Below are positions 1 through 13,500 of a DNA stretch of 64,000 nucleotides, piece by piece; within the stretch, counting starts at the first letter, position 1; each line of letters begins with the position of its first letter. Made by a program: the position numbers and the translations under genes. The notes beneath the pieces were generated by a model. The model was not told the origin of the DNA. It did no database searches and saw only the letters and a program-made list of their open reading frames with translations. This stretch comes from Daphnia pulex (Eukaryota > Arthropoda > Branchiopoda > Diplostraca > Daphniidae), in NCBI RefSeq assembly GCF_021134715.1, contig NC_060020.1, positions 5,890,001 through 5,954,000 of the forward strand, written 5' to 3'.

Positions 1-932
1 TTACACGCTGGCTGTTTCTTTTATCGCCGATAGAAATCGCAACATAAAACGTCAAAATCGTCTGTATCATGTTCCAGTTCTTTCTTAATAATAAAACGCG
101 ATTGCTGAAAATGTGATTTTAAACGTGAACTCGTTTTGATCGTGATTCGTGAGGTCATGCAAACTTAATCAAGAATTGTGACAAAATGCCAGCATGTTTT
201 TACAGCCGACTCGACAGTATCTAAAAGTAGATATTTCTTTTACATGAGAAAGAAAGAAATAATTAGTGAGCGAGACCTAGGCAGGGATTAATTAATCGTA
301 TGCCGACGTCATCACGATCGATCACGTCTAAAGAATCGATACCAATAAATGACGTCACAACGCCAGGTTCTCCCCTCCCCGGCCACTTTTTTTTTATTCT
401 AACCCTCCCCCCTCTTCCCGCACATTGTGTATTGTGACGCCAGTGAGAAAAAACGAGAACGACGACGGGAGAATCAAACAAAAAGAAAAATAAAAAAGGT
501 CCATGTCCTCAATGCGAAAAGGGGAACTAAAAGAAGAAGAAGAAGAACAACCCGGGTTGTTGGCTGTGTAGCGGGCCGCCGAGTACAACGTACTACGCCC
601 CTCACAGCACACACAACAGCTGACAATAACCGTGAGGAGGCCCCATACACACTTGGTAATAGTACACACGCAGCTAGAGCAATTTCGGCCAGTGAACTTT
701 CATTCGTTCTCTCTTTTACATCCTTTTATCTTCTATTCATCTGCCCCTCTTCTTTCTTCCATTTTTCTTACCGCGAAACCTTTTGTGTGTGTTGGGAACG
801 AGATTGGGACGATCATCTGATTGCATCGACGTGCGGGTTCACTCCCGACCCGACACAAAAAACGGCTGTTATTCTTTTGTCGTCGTTGTTGTCATGTTCC
901 AATAAATGTTGAAGAAGAAAAGTGTGACTGAC
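1..932. other. Intron / undetermined sequence at window edge
   Basis: On the minus strand a GT donor (CAG|GTCAGT) follows position 933, so this stretch should start as an intron of the gene at 933-5303. The next exon was not found on either strand and probably lies outside the window. The open frames seen here are short and low in complexity. Confidence 0.5.
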
Positions 933-3900
933 CTGAAGGTAAAGATGTTGTGGCCGCAACTCGTTCCGATGACCAACTCTTGTCGCGGTCTTTAGTCATG
1001 ATCATATGCCCGCCGGAAATGATGCTACTCCCGCCCGACGGTGGAAATGGCAAGTTGGTCGACGAAGACACTTCCGACGTCACTGGGTGGTGTTGATGCT
1101 GCTGCTGTTGAGACGGTTGTTGTTGCTGCTCGTGAGGCCGTGATGGCGCCCTTTCCTGTTGTTGTTGTTGTTGCAAATTTGGCGGTCGCATGTTGTACAA
1201 GGCGCCCAGCGGATTGTAACCGTCCGCGACAACGTCAGTTGGTGGCGACTTTTGTTTGGCTTGTTGTGTCTGCGGTTAGTAGAGATAATCAGTCAATAAC
1301 GAATGCCAAAGACGACGATATAACATTAACGAGAGAAATAATAAATGAGCAATTTCGGGAAACGGGAAGGGCAATCAACGCCATCAACTTGGTGGCGGCC
1401 GCAGTTGCTAAAAACGGACCAGAAGGAGAAAGATGAACAACAACTCGCTAACGGCCGGAGAGCGAATGGCCGCCATTAATACCCAAGGTTAGATATACTC
1501 GAGAACTGCGATGCAACAACATCAAAAAAGAAGGAAACCGTATCATCATCATCATAATAATAATATCTTATAAAATTTGCCGGAATGGGTTGTCGAACCC
1601 TAGTCACGTTATATATTTTACATGTCTGGAGCCAATGAAAAAGGAGGACAAGTATGGCGCTTCTTTTTCAATTGGCACTCGGGTCGGTTGTATATATTTG
1701 ATCGTGTTTTGTTTTCTTCCGCCCGGCAAATATGAAGATGCCCGCCCATCACTCTCAAGAGTCTATACAGCATACAACATCCTCAACAACAATATAACGG
1801 GAAGGACCTGGGATCCTGCCGCTGGCAGCTGAGAGACAAATAACACACACACGCCCGACAGAGCCGACGACTAGACTATCACGATCCCGGGCACAATGAA
1901 TACAATGATCCAACAGCTCGACGACGCTGTTGGCCCGCGTCTGGTCGCATCTAACCCTCCCCGCCCGTCAAACACACACAAGCAATCACTGCATCATCCC
2001 CCCCTACCCGGAGTTATTGTCTGTAAATAATATCTCTGTCTTGTGTATGTGTTTATTCTTTCGGTTGACACAACCAGAGACATTGACATGATTGTAATCG
2101 CCCTTGTTTGTTTTTTTACTACCACACACTGACGGTATATATACATAAAACAAGTGTTTGTGCATATAGACAACTGGTTGGTAATAGAATTATTTGTATG
2201 GAACAGATATTGGCAGAGAGATAGTCACTAAAGAAGAGCCCGTACAATCGAGTCCTTTTGGATTTTTGACGTAAAAGCGAAGCTCTCAGACTTCTATAAG
2301 ATATAGATTCTATTTGAGTTGTACGCACGACTCCACTTGTTACGTACCGATGGCAAATATGTAAGCCTATTAATGTGAGGGGGGGAAGTATTATATACGT
2401 GCGCCGAATCTCTGCTTGTCTATATACACTAGTCTTTAATCCCTTATAAGAACGTCATTTTCAATAGAGAGATTTCATTTCAATTTTGTTTCCCCCCTCT
2501 CTTAAATCTTAGCTAGTCTATAGACCAATACGTGTATATAGATACAATGCGTCTATTAATATAATGTCCAGGGGCCTGAATGCCTATCGATCGCCAACGC
2601 GAAACGGTGATGATGCAAGAGCGGCAGCAGCTTATAATACTATCTTGGCGCTAGATTATAGAGCCTTAAAGGTTTCGGTGGTTGAGATATATATATGGCG
2701 AAATGATTTGATCAAATCGTCGCCATGGAGAGAAATAAAAAAAAGTCTATACGATGAAATCTAAAAGAGCGACTCTGAATGTATATACCTATCACGCGCC
2801 TACGGGGAATTCGATAGTACAGGATCTAAAAGATGCGACGAAACCGCAAAGGCGCTGCTACTGCCGACTGTTGTCGGTTCATGACAGATCCAATTGTCGA
2901 TCCCGCCCCCTTTTTTCTCTTTGATTCAAGTGACCCGACCCGTCGAAAACAGAAACGTCCCATCCCGATTTCCCAATTGGTTGTGCTGCTGGATTCATTA
3001 TCTATTCCATCCGCGCATCCCGCATCTAATGGACAGATTATAAAAAGCCAAAAAACCTTATACTATGCACGCTCTTTATGATTATTTAAAAGATCGTGTG
3101 TAGTATATGTATTTACAGCTAGACCGATCGATTCACGTGACAGCGATGCCGCAGTCGTGATTCTTGGTCCCGAAACCCCTCAAGGGAGGACCAACCCACA
3201 GGTCCCTTTGTGGCGACCATTGACATTGGACATTACCGGCAATTGTATCAATCATTTCATTCAATAAACCCAAAAAGAAAACAAAAAGGTTAAAAAACTG
3301 ACCTGAAGGCCGGGCGAATCGGTCGAGGACGGACGAGGTCCTTTATTGGTGGTGGTCACTTGACTCTGCTGGAAAGTCTTTGACGATGATGTAACATTGC
3401 TGCTCCCGCTGTTCTCGCCACCAGATGACAGAGACTGGTGGTAGGTGCTGCTGCTCTTGGTGGTGGTCGTCTGCTGGCCGTCCAGCACTTCCTGGTGCTG
3501 GAAAATGTTGGCCGAGAGGCGTAGAATTTGGCTGTTGGAAGACGTCGACACGGCCGTTTCGACGCACGAGATATTCTTTTTGATCTTTAAGGCCGGCTTC
3601 TTCTTATTGGCGGGCGATTTGGATTTATTGCCCGGCTGGCGATTGGCTATTGATGGCGTCGCTGCTGATGAATGAGGAATGACTGATTTGGTTTCACGTG
3701 GTTTTTTCGGCTTTTGTTCCTCCTCCTCCTCCTCCTCCTCAGAGTCGCTGGACAAGAGCAATTGAGGTTTACCGCGACGGGCCGGCTTGGGGCTGTCCGG
3801 CCACTGCTGTGAACTGGCGGCCAAGATTGCCGTGGCATTGAGACTGGCCATCCTTTTGGGCATGACCAAGGCAGCCAGATCGACAACCGGCACTTCCATC

Positions 3901-5303
3901 GATTGCCGTTGTTTTTTACTGGCCGGCTTGACGGCCGGCCGCTTCCTTTCCGTCGTCTTCTTCTTGCTGCTCTTATTATTCCGATTCGTCTGCTGCTGGT
4001 TAGTCTTGGTGGTGGCCGGCGACTTATTCTTGGCGGCCGCCGCTTTCCGGTTGTTGTCGCCCACCTTTTTATCGACGGCCGGCTCACTGCTGGAACTGCT
4101 GGAGCTGGAACTGTCGTCACTATTGTCCGAGTCGCTGAACGGGGCCCGAACGGCCGAATGTTTGTTGGCCAGCGGCTGGCGGATTTCACTCTCGTAGAGG
4201 CAATGGACTTTGGCCATGGCATTGAGACAAGCCAATCGGCGTCTTTGGTTGGGCCGTCGACGTGAGCCGCTGGCCGGAGGAGATTGGGCCGCCGGCTCGC
4301 TCCTCTTGACGGAACGATTGCGGAGATGGATTGACTGCTGCTGGCTGGATTTTTTCTTCTTCTTCTTTGTCTTTCTGCCACTGGAAGACGACTGGCCGGA
4401 TGACGTGGCACTGCTGGAACTGCTGCTGTCACTGCTGTCACTGCTGGAACTGCTGCTGGAACTACTGCTGGAGTTGTTGCTGGAGCTGCTGCTGCTTTCG
4501 TGTCTAATTTTGTCAGACGCCACCAAAGTGTCGATCCACGGCTGGCCGGAAGCCACTCGTTCAATGGATTCGACCATATGCTTCAGATCGCAAGTCATTT
4601 TAGCAGCTTGCTGGCCGGCCTTTTTCGAGTTGTGGCTGGCGGCGATGGCGGCCGGATGATGGTCCACATTCTCCTGGCGCTCTTGGTACATGGCGATGGC
4701 CAGCTGCTGCCGGCTGCCACCGACACCAACCAGGCCGTTGGCCGCACTGCTGGAATCGACATTGCTGGACGTTGTGCTGGTCGAGATCAAGGCGAACACC
4801 GTCGACGTGGTGGTCGTCGTCGACGAGACCATCAGGGGCGATGACGTCATCACCGCCCTGGACGATCCTGATTTCTTCTTCCGTTCCCGACTCTTGTCCG
4901 TCTGCTTCCCGGTCGCAGTCACGGCAACCACCGACGACTTCTTGGCCGTCCTGGCTTCCTTGCGCAGCAGTTTGCCACACATCATCTTCTTCTTGCCCGT
5001 TTGTTTGGCCGTCGGGTTTTTCTTTCTGAGCGAAGATCGAAAGTTGGACATGCGTAATCGATTGGCGGTGACCGCCGACGACGGAATATCGGCCATCAGC
5101 GACGTTCCGCTACCGGCCTGTTTCTTGCGCGAAGCCTTGGGATTGATCCGCCGCAAGAGCGCCGTCCGGTTGGGGTGGGTGACCATTTTCACGGCCCGCT
5201 TCTTCTTCTTCCTCGTGAGCGCTGCCGACTCGTCGCTCACGACCGGTCCTCTCGGACGTCGGCTGCTACTTGACGGTGTCCGACGAGTGGCCATTCTGCC
5301 CAT
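933..5303 (-). CDS. Low-complexity nuclear protein, possibly winged eye / BAHCC1 / TNRC18 relative (3' partial)
   Basis: Two coding exons are visible. Exon A runs 5303-3303 (667 codons) and ends in a phase-0 donor CTTCAG|GTCAGT. Exon B runs 1269-933, after the acceptor ACTAACCGCAG, keeps the frame, and ends in phase 1 at another CTTCAG|GTCAGT; the gene then leaves the window. The protein is basic at its N terminus (runs of K and R), has long serine runs (about 4415-4500), an acidic ESE/E run (about 3715-3750) and polyglutamine in exon B. Islands of ordinary sequence remain: LACLNAMAKVHCLYE (about 4196-4240) and MPKRMASLNATAILAAS (about 3816-3870). From memory these resemble segments of the winged eye/BAHCC1/TNRC18 chromatin proteins, whose BAH domain is C-terminal and would lie beyond the window. 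The first ATG is at 5303, but the frame stays open upstream to a stop near 5455, so an upstream exon could join there. That the gene exists is likely; the family name is tentative. Confidence 0.5.
1270..3302 (-). other. Intron of the low-complexity nuclear protein gene
   Basis: Bounded by a GT donor at 3302-3301 and an ACTAACCGCAG acceptor at 1280-1270 (minus strand); the flanking exons join in phase 0. It holds short CA and AT microsatellites and no convincing coding sequence. Confidence 0.65.
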
Positions 5304-8300
5304 CGCTCCTCTTTCAAACAACAATCCGCCCGTGTGTGTCCGTCTATCTGTGTGTACCGCCGTTGTAAACTGCTTCAGCAGTCGTGAACGACGACCAGGC
5401 AGCACAGCCAACAAGCTTCCGGCCTCGGCGACATCCTGATTTTCTTCTTCTTCTTTTTCTCAATCGCTCCGCTCGACGTCGACGCAATCGAGATGACGTG
5501 GCATGACACGACGCCACACGGCCCCAACGGCGGGTCACGTCTTTCCTCGACTCAGTCACGCAGAGAGTCAAAAGGGGTTGGGGGGGATCCCCTTTTTATG
5601 AAAGATTCCTGTTGGATCCGAAAAAAGAAAATAAGAAAATAAGAAAAATGTTGATAAAAGATAAGAGAGGAAAAAAGAAATCGGGTCAAAGTAAATCAGT
5701 CGAGTAGAACAAAGGAGCGACATTTCAAAGGATATAACGACATCCCGGGATAAAAATCGACCCGTTAACAACTTACATCATCTAAAAACACATCTGATTT
5801 ATACACACAGCTTTTGACGCAAATCCAGCATTCAAATAAACCGCGAAATTTAAAAAAATAAAGAAATTGATCGTGAGCGCCAGTCAATGACATTTAGCGG
5901 TTTATGAAAAATCCGATTGATAGGATTGCAGGAGCGAGTGAAGGCCTCAAAACGTTTTGACGGAAACAATTGAGGTCCTAGTCTAAAGAAAATACGACGT
6001 GTCTCGACAGTAGCCAAATGCTGCACCACCGCTGCGTGGCAGATGTGTCAGCCGTGTCGTTAAGCAATCCATTCTTCCTTCCGGTTGAATTCAATGCTGC
6101 ACCCACTAGCTAATGGGATGTGTGCAGAGTAGAGAGAGAGAGAGAGTCGGGCATGCTCTACTATACATACGGGGGTTAAGCTATATAAGTATATATAGGC
6201 TGCTACCACCATACCACCGAGGAGATGGTATCGATCGAATGGTGTTCTCTCTCTCTGTGTGCTATATAGACTTGTGCCAGAGCAGTTGGCAAGTTGCAAC
6301 GAGTAGTGTATGTTGTGTGTAGTAGTAGTAGCTCTCCTGTATATATAGAGAGCGCAGTGTGTGTGTGTGTTCGGGAGCAGTTCGGGAACGAACAAAGAAG
6401 CTGGGAGGAGCTCTATCGGATCGATAAGAGAATATAACCGGCCCCCCTCCTGAAAATAAAAAAGTCGACCAAGAAGTAGAAGCCAACCAGTCAGCAGCAG
6501 CAGCAGCAGCAACCATCGATAATCGAATGCAATCTGCTCTGTCGTCGTCCATGTCGGTGCTGCTGCTGTTGGCCTTTTTTTTCTATTGCCCCTTTTATAT
6601 TCCCTCCCACCACCCCAGCAACCCCTTTTTTTCTTTATGACTCAAAGGTAGCGGCTGCTCCGGTGCTAAAAGTTCATAAAGTCACGATGAAATTATCCGT
6701 GACGGAAGAGAGATCTCCACTCCCGGCCGCCTCTTACATCATCCGCTCGGTTATGAGGATGGAATCCCGAAGAAAAAATTTGCCTTCATTTTCTCTCGTC
6801 ACACACACACACACCAAAGTTTTTAATCGTGCAAATAAAAAAGGGACGTCTAAACGTGAGATCTGGCGACGCTGCGTGTACATTTTCCCGATGATCACGA
6901 GATGCCGTTCCCGAGCACTTTTTCCTTCTTCTTCTTCTTCTTGCTCTTTATTCTTCCTTCCTTCTTCTTCTTCTTCTTCGTGTTGTTCGCTTTGGGTCCC
7001 AACACCGCCCAAGGTGATTTGACCCGTTGGCTCACGACGCCCTGTTCCAACACGTTCGCCCGGCCCTACACACACACACACATCCCAGCAGGTCTTATCC
7101 TCTAGTCCTATGCGCTGCTGCGCTCACGAAAAAGAAGAAAAGTTTCTAGTCGCCCTCCAGGCATATATACACTACTCACACACACAATAGAGTTTGGATC
7201 GGTTTACAAAAGTGATCAATGAACTTTTTTGGCGGATACTCTCCGGTGCTGCTCGACGTCGTCGTCCACACAAACCCAAAAAGTTCATTGAACATTTTCC
7301 AGTCGGATTACTACACACAGACAGACACACACTGTGAGTTTCGGGGAACGAAGTGGAGCGACGTCATTCACTTATTTATAGCTAGGCGAATATGTCGGGA
7401 ATTCGATCGGAATGTCAGGCATTGGAAATTTTAAAAAAATCGATTTAAAAAATGAAAATAAAAATAAAAAGATGGTCCCGATCGAACGTGTGTGGAAAGG
7501 TCGGAATGGCAGCCAGCTGATCAAGGTATTTTGTTGATATATTTCAGATGCGGTACACACCAGCAACACAACGGAACGATAGAATAGAAAAGAGTGCGCA
7601 ACCTGCTGTCTGCGGGCGTTTCGTTGTAAATGTGTTATGCTAAATAAACACGTTTCTTGTGTTTTGTTTTTCTTCTGATTTTTTTCTTACAGTGTTTTAT
7701 TATTTTTAGAAGGGGGGGGGGGGTTATTGGTCGGGGCAAACACGCGCAGAGTGTGTGCACATTTATTCACTCTATCTATACCTATTGTATATATCTCTGT
7801 GTGCTTGGCAGGCATGTTAGAAAATGGGAAAAAAAAAGAGAAAATTTTATGCACTCTGCTGGCTGGGCTGACTGGGCTTCATCATCGTTGGGTGGCGTGA
7901 CCAAACCGGGCCATCCCTTTGCTCTATCATTCTGGCACGCCAAAGAGAGCGTCAAGCGAGAGAGAGAGAGAAAGGCTCTATATAAGAAGAAACAGCAGTA
8001 CTACTACTACACACTTGTATCTGCCTAGTCCAACAACTATACAACCCCGGGACTTGGGGCAAAACAACAACAACCAAAAAATCGAACAACAAAACAAAAC
8101 AGAAAAAATGAAGTTACAACCGGCCCGGCAACAATAACCCCTTATAGCAGCTCACTGGCCGTATTTAGATGATCTTTCTCAACTATAAGCAATGGCTAAT
8201 GCAAGTCGGTCGATTTTCAGACGCGCCCCAAGTCTTTTTTTCAATACAAAATAGGAAATAAGACGAGTATAGTGACTGCGTGAATACAACAAAGGCGAAA

Positions 8301-10144
8301 AAGAGAGACAAGAATAATGTCGCGGGATGATGATCCCCCTCCCCAGAAACTGTTTGAAAATGGAAGCGAGTGATATATCCTTTGATGGCGATTGCAGTTG
8401 TTGGGGGGATGAACACAAAAAGAAAAAACTACAAAGAATTCTGCTCTGCTGCTGATGTAGAAAGAAGCTTTTCTCCCGATATTCTCGGCTGCTGTTGCTG
8501 TTGTTGTCCAACTCTTTTTTGGACCTCACTTGTTTCTTGACTTTTCCCTCCTCCTCCTCCCACCCACCCCCATTGTATCGAGAGATGGGTCATTGGTAAT
8601 AAGTGAGGGGCTGTCGGGAGGAAATGGGTGGTGTATAGCGCACGCGACAGCGGCTTTTTAGCTCGAGGGTGTACACATATAGGAAGACGTACTATACACA
8701 TTGTATAGTAGTACTCACGGGGGCTGTTGGACTATAGCCTCCACCCAGCTGGTTCTAGCTCTTATTATATCCTGCTTCCTCCTTCTCCCCTTACCTATAC
8801 AACAAACTTATTCTCTTCTCATTTCCCAGTCGGTCGGTCGTCACACGGAAAGAGGAAACGATAAGCAATTGCGACGAAGGAGGGGGGCTGAGAATTGTTG
8901 GCGTAGGGAAAAACTGGAAGTCGGAAACCCTTTCGGTGTTTGACTGGGCCCAACAACAACAACATAACCCTTTTTATTACATATTCAATATTGAAGACAA
9001 CAAATGCGGGTTCTTATCTATTAGAAATCAATGTCGTTATAGTGTGTCTGTTGTCTAGGGGGTGAGAGAGACTGTGTGGCAAAAGTAAAGTTGGGAGGAG
9101 AGAATGTCCATCTGGAATCGCTCGATTACGTCATCGCAACGGAAACAATAAGACCATGTCGACTGGTCCAGCCCCAAAATGTTAGGGGGGGGAATCTCTA
9201 GATTTTATTTAGAGACTCGGGTACATCAATTCTGGGCCACTGAGGCGAATTGAGCTGATTGAAACTCTTTTTTCCCCTACTACTGGGGCGTAATCCAAAT
9301 GATAAAACAGTCGGAGGAAAGAAGAGAAAGAAGGTTGTTGTGAACTCGTAAATAGTTTGGTACTATACATCCCAGGCATTCTCTATGTAGTACACACCAC
9401 ACAATTCGTGGAAAAAAAGAATAAGCCTTATACTGTAGTGTGTTATTCACAGACTATCTATTCTATATAGATAGTATATAGTATAGTACTATTTCTTTTT
9501 TTCCAAACAGAAACAGAAAAACTATTTTTTTAAAGGGGGCCACATAGTTGCTAGTGAATGTATATAGGGGCGTTGTCCGGCCCCGGATATCTCTTGGTTG
9601 TTGTCTATGTGTGTGTGTAGTAGGGAGGATATTTTCCACCCACAGCTGCCACCACCCTCTGGCCTCCTCTCTCCATTTTCTCCGGTTGAGAAATCAAATG
9701 TTTATCTCCCCCCTTATTCTTTTCTCTCAAATGATTATCCTATAGTTTTTCCACACACTTGTGTCAAATTGTGTTGGGTTGCGCATTCTTGATTCAGTTA
9801 ACTCTCTGTCGAGTTGCTCTTTATTTTCCCTCATGTCGTCGCTACGATCTTTCATTTTCCCTGCCACTTTCTCTCGGCCCCTTTTTGTCAACACACACAC
9901 CACCTTTTTGTGTTTTCCGCGTGTATATATCAACTCTCGAGAGTCCCTCACGCAAACGGGCCAGCCACTCGACAGCAGCAAAAGTCTGCCAAGGTACCCG
10001 ACAACTCGAGATAACTAGTCGGCGAGAAGCTGTTGGCTAAGAAGCTAATCTAGACGCTGGGATGTGCTCGATTAAACTCGGACTCACTCGTGTACCTCCA
10101 ATTCCGACATGATTCCAACCAGACGAAAGAAAAACTAGACTCAC
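5304..10144 (-). other. Probable large 5' intron, rich in simple repeats
   Basis: This lies between the first coding exon seen and a consensus donor (CCTAG|GTGAGT) at 10145. It holds CT/GA, CA and AT microsatellites, a 12-G run near 7711 and many purine/pyrimidine tracts. No protein-like open frame was found on either strand. The exact acceptor near 5.3-5.6 kb is unclear because the sequence there is purine-rich. Confidence 0.45.
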
Positions 10145-10591
10145 CTAGGCAGTTTCTTCTTTTTAGGGGTCGAAATGATTTCACTAGTAAAGGCCACCAC
10201 CACCACTCACTGTACACTGTACACGACACAGAGGCGCGCAAGCAGACGGCACGCACGACGACGCTTGCACGCACACATTCGGAGAGAGACTGACGACTGG
10301 CGGCCAGAGACAAGGCGGACGAGAGGGGAGAAGGCGGGACGTTTCTCTCTCTCTCTCTCGTGAACGGAAAGGAAAAATCCGAAAAAGAGCGAACGAACGA
10401 GAGGAAGAAGAAGAAGAAGAAGAGGGGGAAAGAAAAAGGAGAAGAAGAAAAAAAGCGACGGCCGAAATATTTCGACCGCACCGTTTTCTCTCTCACAGTT
10501 GTTTCTTTTGGGTTTTTTACTTTTTCCCGGTGAGTTGTGTGTGTGTGGAAAAGAAGAGGTGATGAAGAAGGAACTGAGAAAAATAAACGAC
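10145..10591 (-). promoter_or_regulatory. Candidate 5' UTR exon and promoter of the minus-strand nuclear protein gene
   Basis: On the minus strand this segment is a CT/TTC-rich leader without an ATG-started protein. It ends in a strong donor, CCTAG|GTGAGT, at 10145. An initiator-like TCAGTT lies at 10577-10572, which could mark transcription start. Alternatively the pyrimidine tract followed by TTTCAG at about 10592 is an acceptor and this is a second leader exon starting at 10591. The link to the coding exons rests on strand and position only. Confidence 0.35.
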
Positions 10592-13500
10592 CTGAAATAA
10601 AAACGAAAGAGGAAAAGAAGAAGAGAAGAAATGGGGGGGAGTGATGCGGAACGGGAATCTCTTCTCTCTCCGTTATTCCCCCTTCGACTACTACACTGGC
10701 TCCGTCACTCTGCCTATGCTGGCTGCGTGAAGTTCACTCACGAACTTTCTTCCCCCTTCTCTTGCCTAACCCGCTATAGCCCCCGCGCCCAAGCTCCACC
10801 CACTTCCCTACCCTCCCTCTATCATTTCTCCTCCCGCTCCTAACGTGCCCACCCTACGGTCGTCGACCGGACGAGCGAAACAGCCATCTAGCGGCGCTTT
10901 CATCAACTTTCTGGCCGACACCTTCCGTTCATCGCCGCAACTGCGTCTCAATCGACGGTTACGCATGGCATACGACCGCTCCCGCGTGACGAGCTATGTC
11001 ATAATAAAGAGTTTTTCGTGTGTAGATTTGACGTAACATCAGTCCCCCCTTCCCCACCTTTCCACACACAAAAGTTATTGGCCCCTGTCGACACCAACAA
11101 TGTCTGGAAAACAAGGAAAATGGAACCAAACAAAACGATCAAAGCGAAAGTCGTCGTCTCTCCTATAATAATACATTGGCCTTTTCTTTCTTATTTATTA
11201 TTCTCTCTCGGCTGATACGCAGCTCGTCGCATGCGGGAAAAGCGGGGGTTGAATTGCCAATCTCTAGCGTTGCGCCATAGGGAGGGACTTTGGTATTGCG
11301 TCATCGATCGGCGACAATAAGAAAAGCCGAGAGATATCAAAGTCAATAGACGAGAAGAGCACAAACATGTCTGGCGGGTGAAAACACACACCGAGTGGCG
11401 GCGGTTATGTACATATACGAATCACAAAACTCTGCGCCAATTTGACGCGAAAGTTGATCTTCTTATTTTTAATAATCAAGCCGAGTCGTGCGTGATGATA
11501 ACAAAAAATGGCCGTTTTGGGCTGTTGAACGAAAGAAAAAAAAAACCGCGGGCAGCAAATAAAAGTTATTTGGCTGTTTGGGTGGGCGGGTGAGCGGAGG
11601 AGCAAGCAAGCGCAGGGGGTTATTGTCAGCAGACGGACGCGGGTGCTGGCGGTGGTAGGAGAATCGAGATTGTTTATTTTGGAAGCGACTTGTACACGTC
11701 GTTAGAGAGAGGAGCCCGTCCCGAACGATGGGTCGACATGGGTCCCGCGCCCGCCTATCATGTCACACAGCCGAGGCGCACACGCCGTGATAACTGTATT
11801 ATGCTATGTATATACCGTGATACTATACTACTACTCATGTGTGTACTATACCGCTCGTCGAAATAGCTCCTATCGCGTCTGTCCCCATCCCTTGCCAGCC
11901 ACACCCCGTTTTCCTTTTCTTTTTTCAAATGCAACCGCGACTATGTAGCCGCGGGAAAAGAACGACGACGACGACGCTCTTTGGCCACGAATCTCTCGCT
12001 TGCGACAGCTGGGGACCTATAAATAGCCTCATTATACAGATCGCCGCCGTCTTTTGAGTTTCATCCGTGTCGGTCGTTATTCTCTTCTCGACTGCTGCTG
12101 CTGTGCATTCTCTGCGCGCCCTTTTCAGCGGCGGCCGGATGCTGAGCTGCGTTCAAATAAATTTTCTCGTCTCTTCGCTATGTACTTTACAGTTTTCAAT
12201 TTCGTTCATAAATGCTTGGCGCCCCCCCCCCCTGTTTAACAAACAATTATTCCAATCATTTATCAACTTGCCATTAGTATACTGACGTCAGAATATTTCC
12301 TTGTGCAGTGAGTGCGCGGGACAAGATTTTAATGGGTGGTCCGTTCGAATGCGCTCATTTCGCGTGTGATAATCACGTCAGCGTTTACGTAAGAGAATAA
12401 TAACTCATTCAGATTGGACCTGGAGGGCAGCACATTACGACTTTGTTGTTGCTAACCTGATGCAAGTCGTTCGTGCTGTTGTGCGTGTGGATCTTTTACA
12501 AATGAAATGGGTTACATGTCCAAGATGTTCTTCTTCTTTCTAATGTAATCCCGCTGCCCACTAATTTATTCGATTGTGTGGTGCCCCCGATTTCGCGATA
12601 CGCAAGGAGAATAATGTTTTAGATTCGTCGTAAAGGAAAAAAAACGCCATTCGACAGCAATATAACAACATAGCTGAATGAAAGAATAAAAGCTTTCCTT
12701 GGCTTCCTGTATAAAAATAAGAACTCTACATTTTAGAGCTTTTGAAACTTTTATTGTTGTGTTGTTTTTTTTTGTGATCTTTTGGCACTTGGGAACAAAC
12801 AGCTGAATGGGCCCATTTCTGTTTGTTAAACGCTCAAGTTCTTTTATACTTTACATCCTCGCTAAATAATAAACGGAACGACAAAGAGTTATCTGCGGCT
12901 ATAATGCGGATTATACGATTATTATGCAAATCATAAATAAAAGACCGATTTAGGAAAAAAAAACCCGACCGAGTTCTTTGCTCTCTTTCGTGATAAAACA
13001 AATAGGTCGCGCAGAAACTGTTAGTTTATGTAATCATTGGTTTCTCATCAAGGCAAAGAGTCCATATGGCGTGAATGAGCTATTCTCTACGTTAGCTATT
13101 ATATCACGACAGTCTAGTATATTTGATTGCCAATTATTTTAAAGATAATAGCTTTGGATCGAGATTAATTTTTTGAAAATTTTGATTGCCGAATATGGCG
13201 CCTGTTGATGATCCGTGGGACCGAATGGCGATCCGGTACAATGATGAGATAGTTGAATGTATCGTTAAGGAACGGGGCAGATACAAAATAACTCTGGAAC
13301 CGTAATGGTGCGAACCGTTTTGAAAAAATGTTTATCTCGCGGCTGTTATTGCGTCTTTACAACTTTGAGGCTCAAGTTTGGAACAATTTGACTGCGCGCT
13401 ATTCTAGCCTTAATATCTTCGTTCAAACTGTTGTTGCTATACATATAACCTTACTTTGGGTTAGACTATCGTTTCCAGTTTGTTTTTATTCACATGTTTT

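Noticed and set aside
427-912. 161-codon plus-strand frame near the window start
   Set aside because: Low-complexity Lys/Arg then Ser/Phe composition from purine and pyrimidine tracts; no family resemblance.
3647-4564. 305-codon minus-strand frame overlapping the large exon
   Set aside because: A shifted frame of the same repetitive exon, rich in Arg/Pro/Ala. The main frame carries the conserved islands and matching splice phase.
4690-5439. 249-codon open frame on the plus strand
   Set aside because: It is the mirror of the Ser/Lys/Thr-rich minus-strand exon. Repetitive codons keep several frames open there; it has no splice context or conserved motif.
7711-7722. G run near 7711 considered as a quadruplex element
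   Set aside because: A single homopolymer run without further G tracts; more simply a slippage-prone microsatellite.
10050-10496. 148-codon minus-strand frame
   Set aside because: Starts without ATG, is a Ser/Phe/Arg tract from CT-rich DNA, and runs through a strong splice donor at 10145. Better read as leader sequence.
12018-12025. TATAAATA as a promoter
   Set aside because: No initiator at the expected distance that I can defend and no gene or leader exon downstream.
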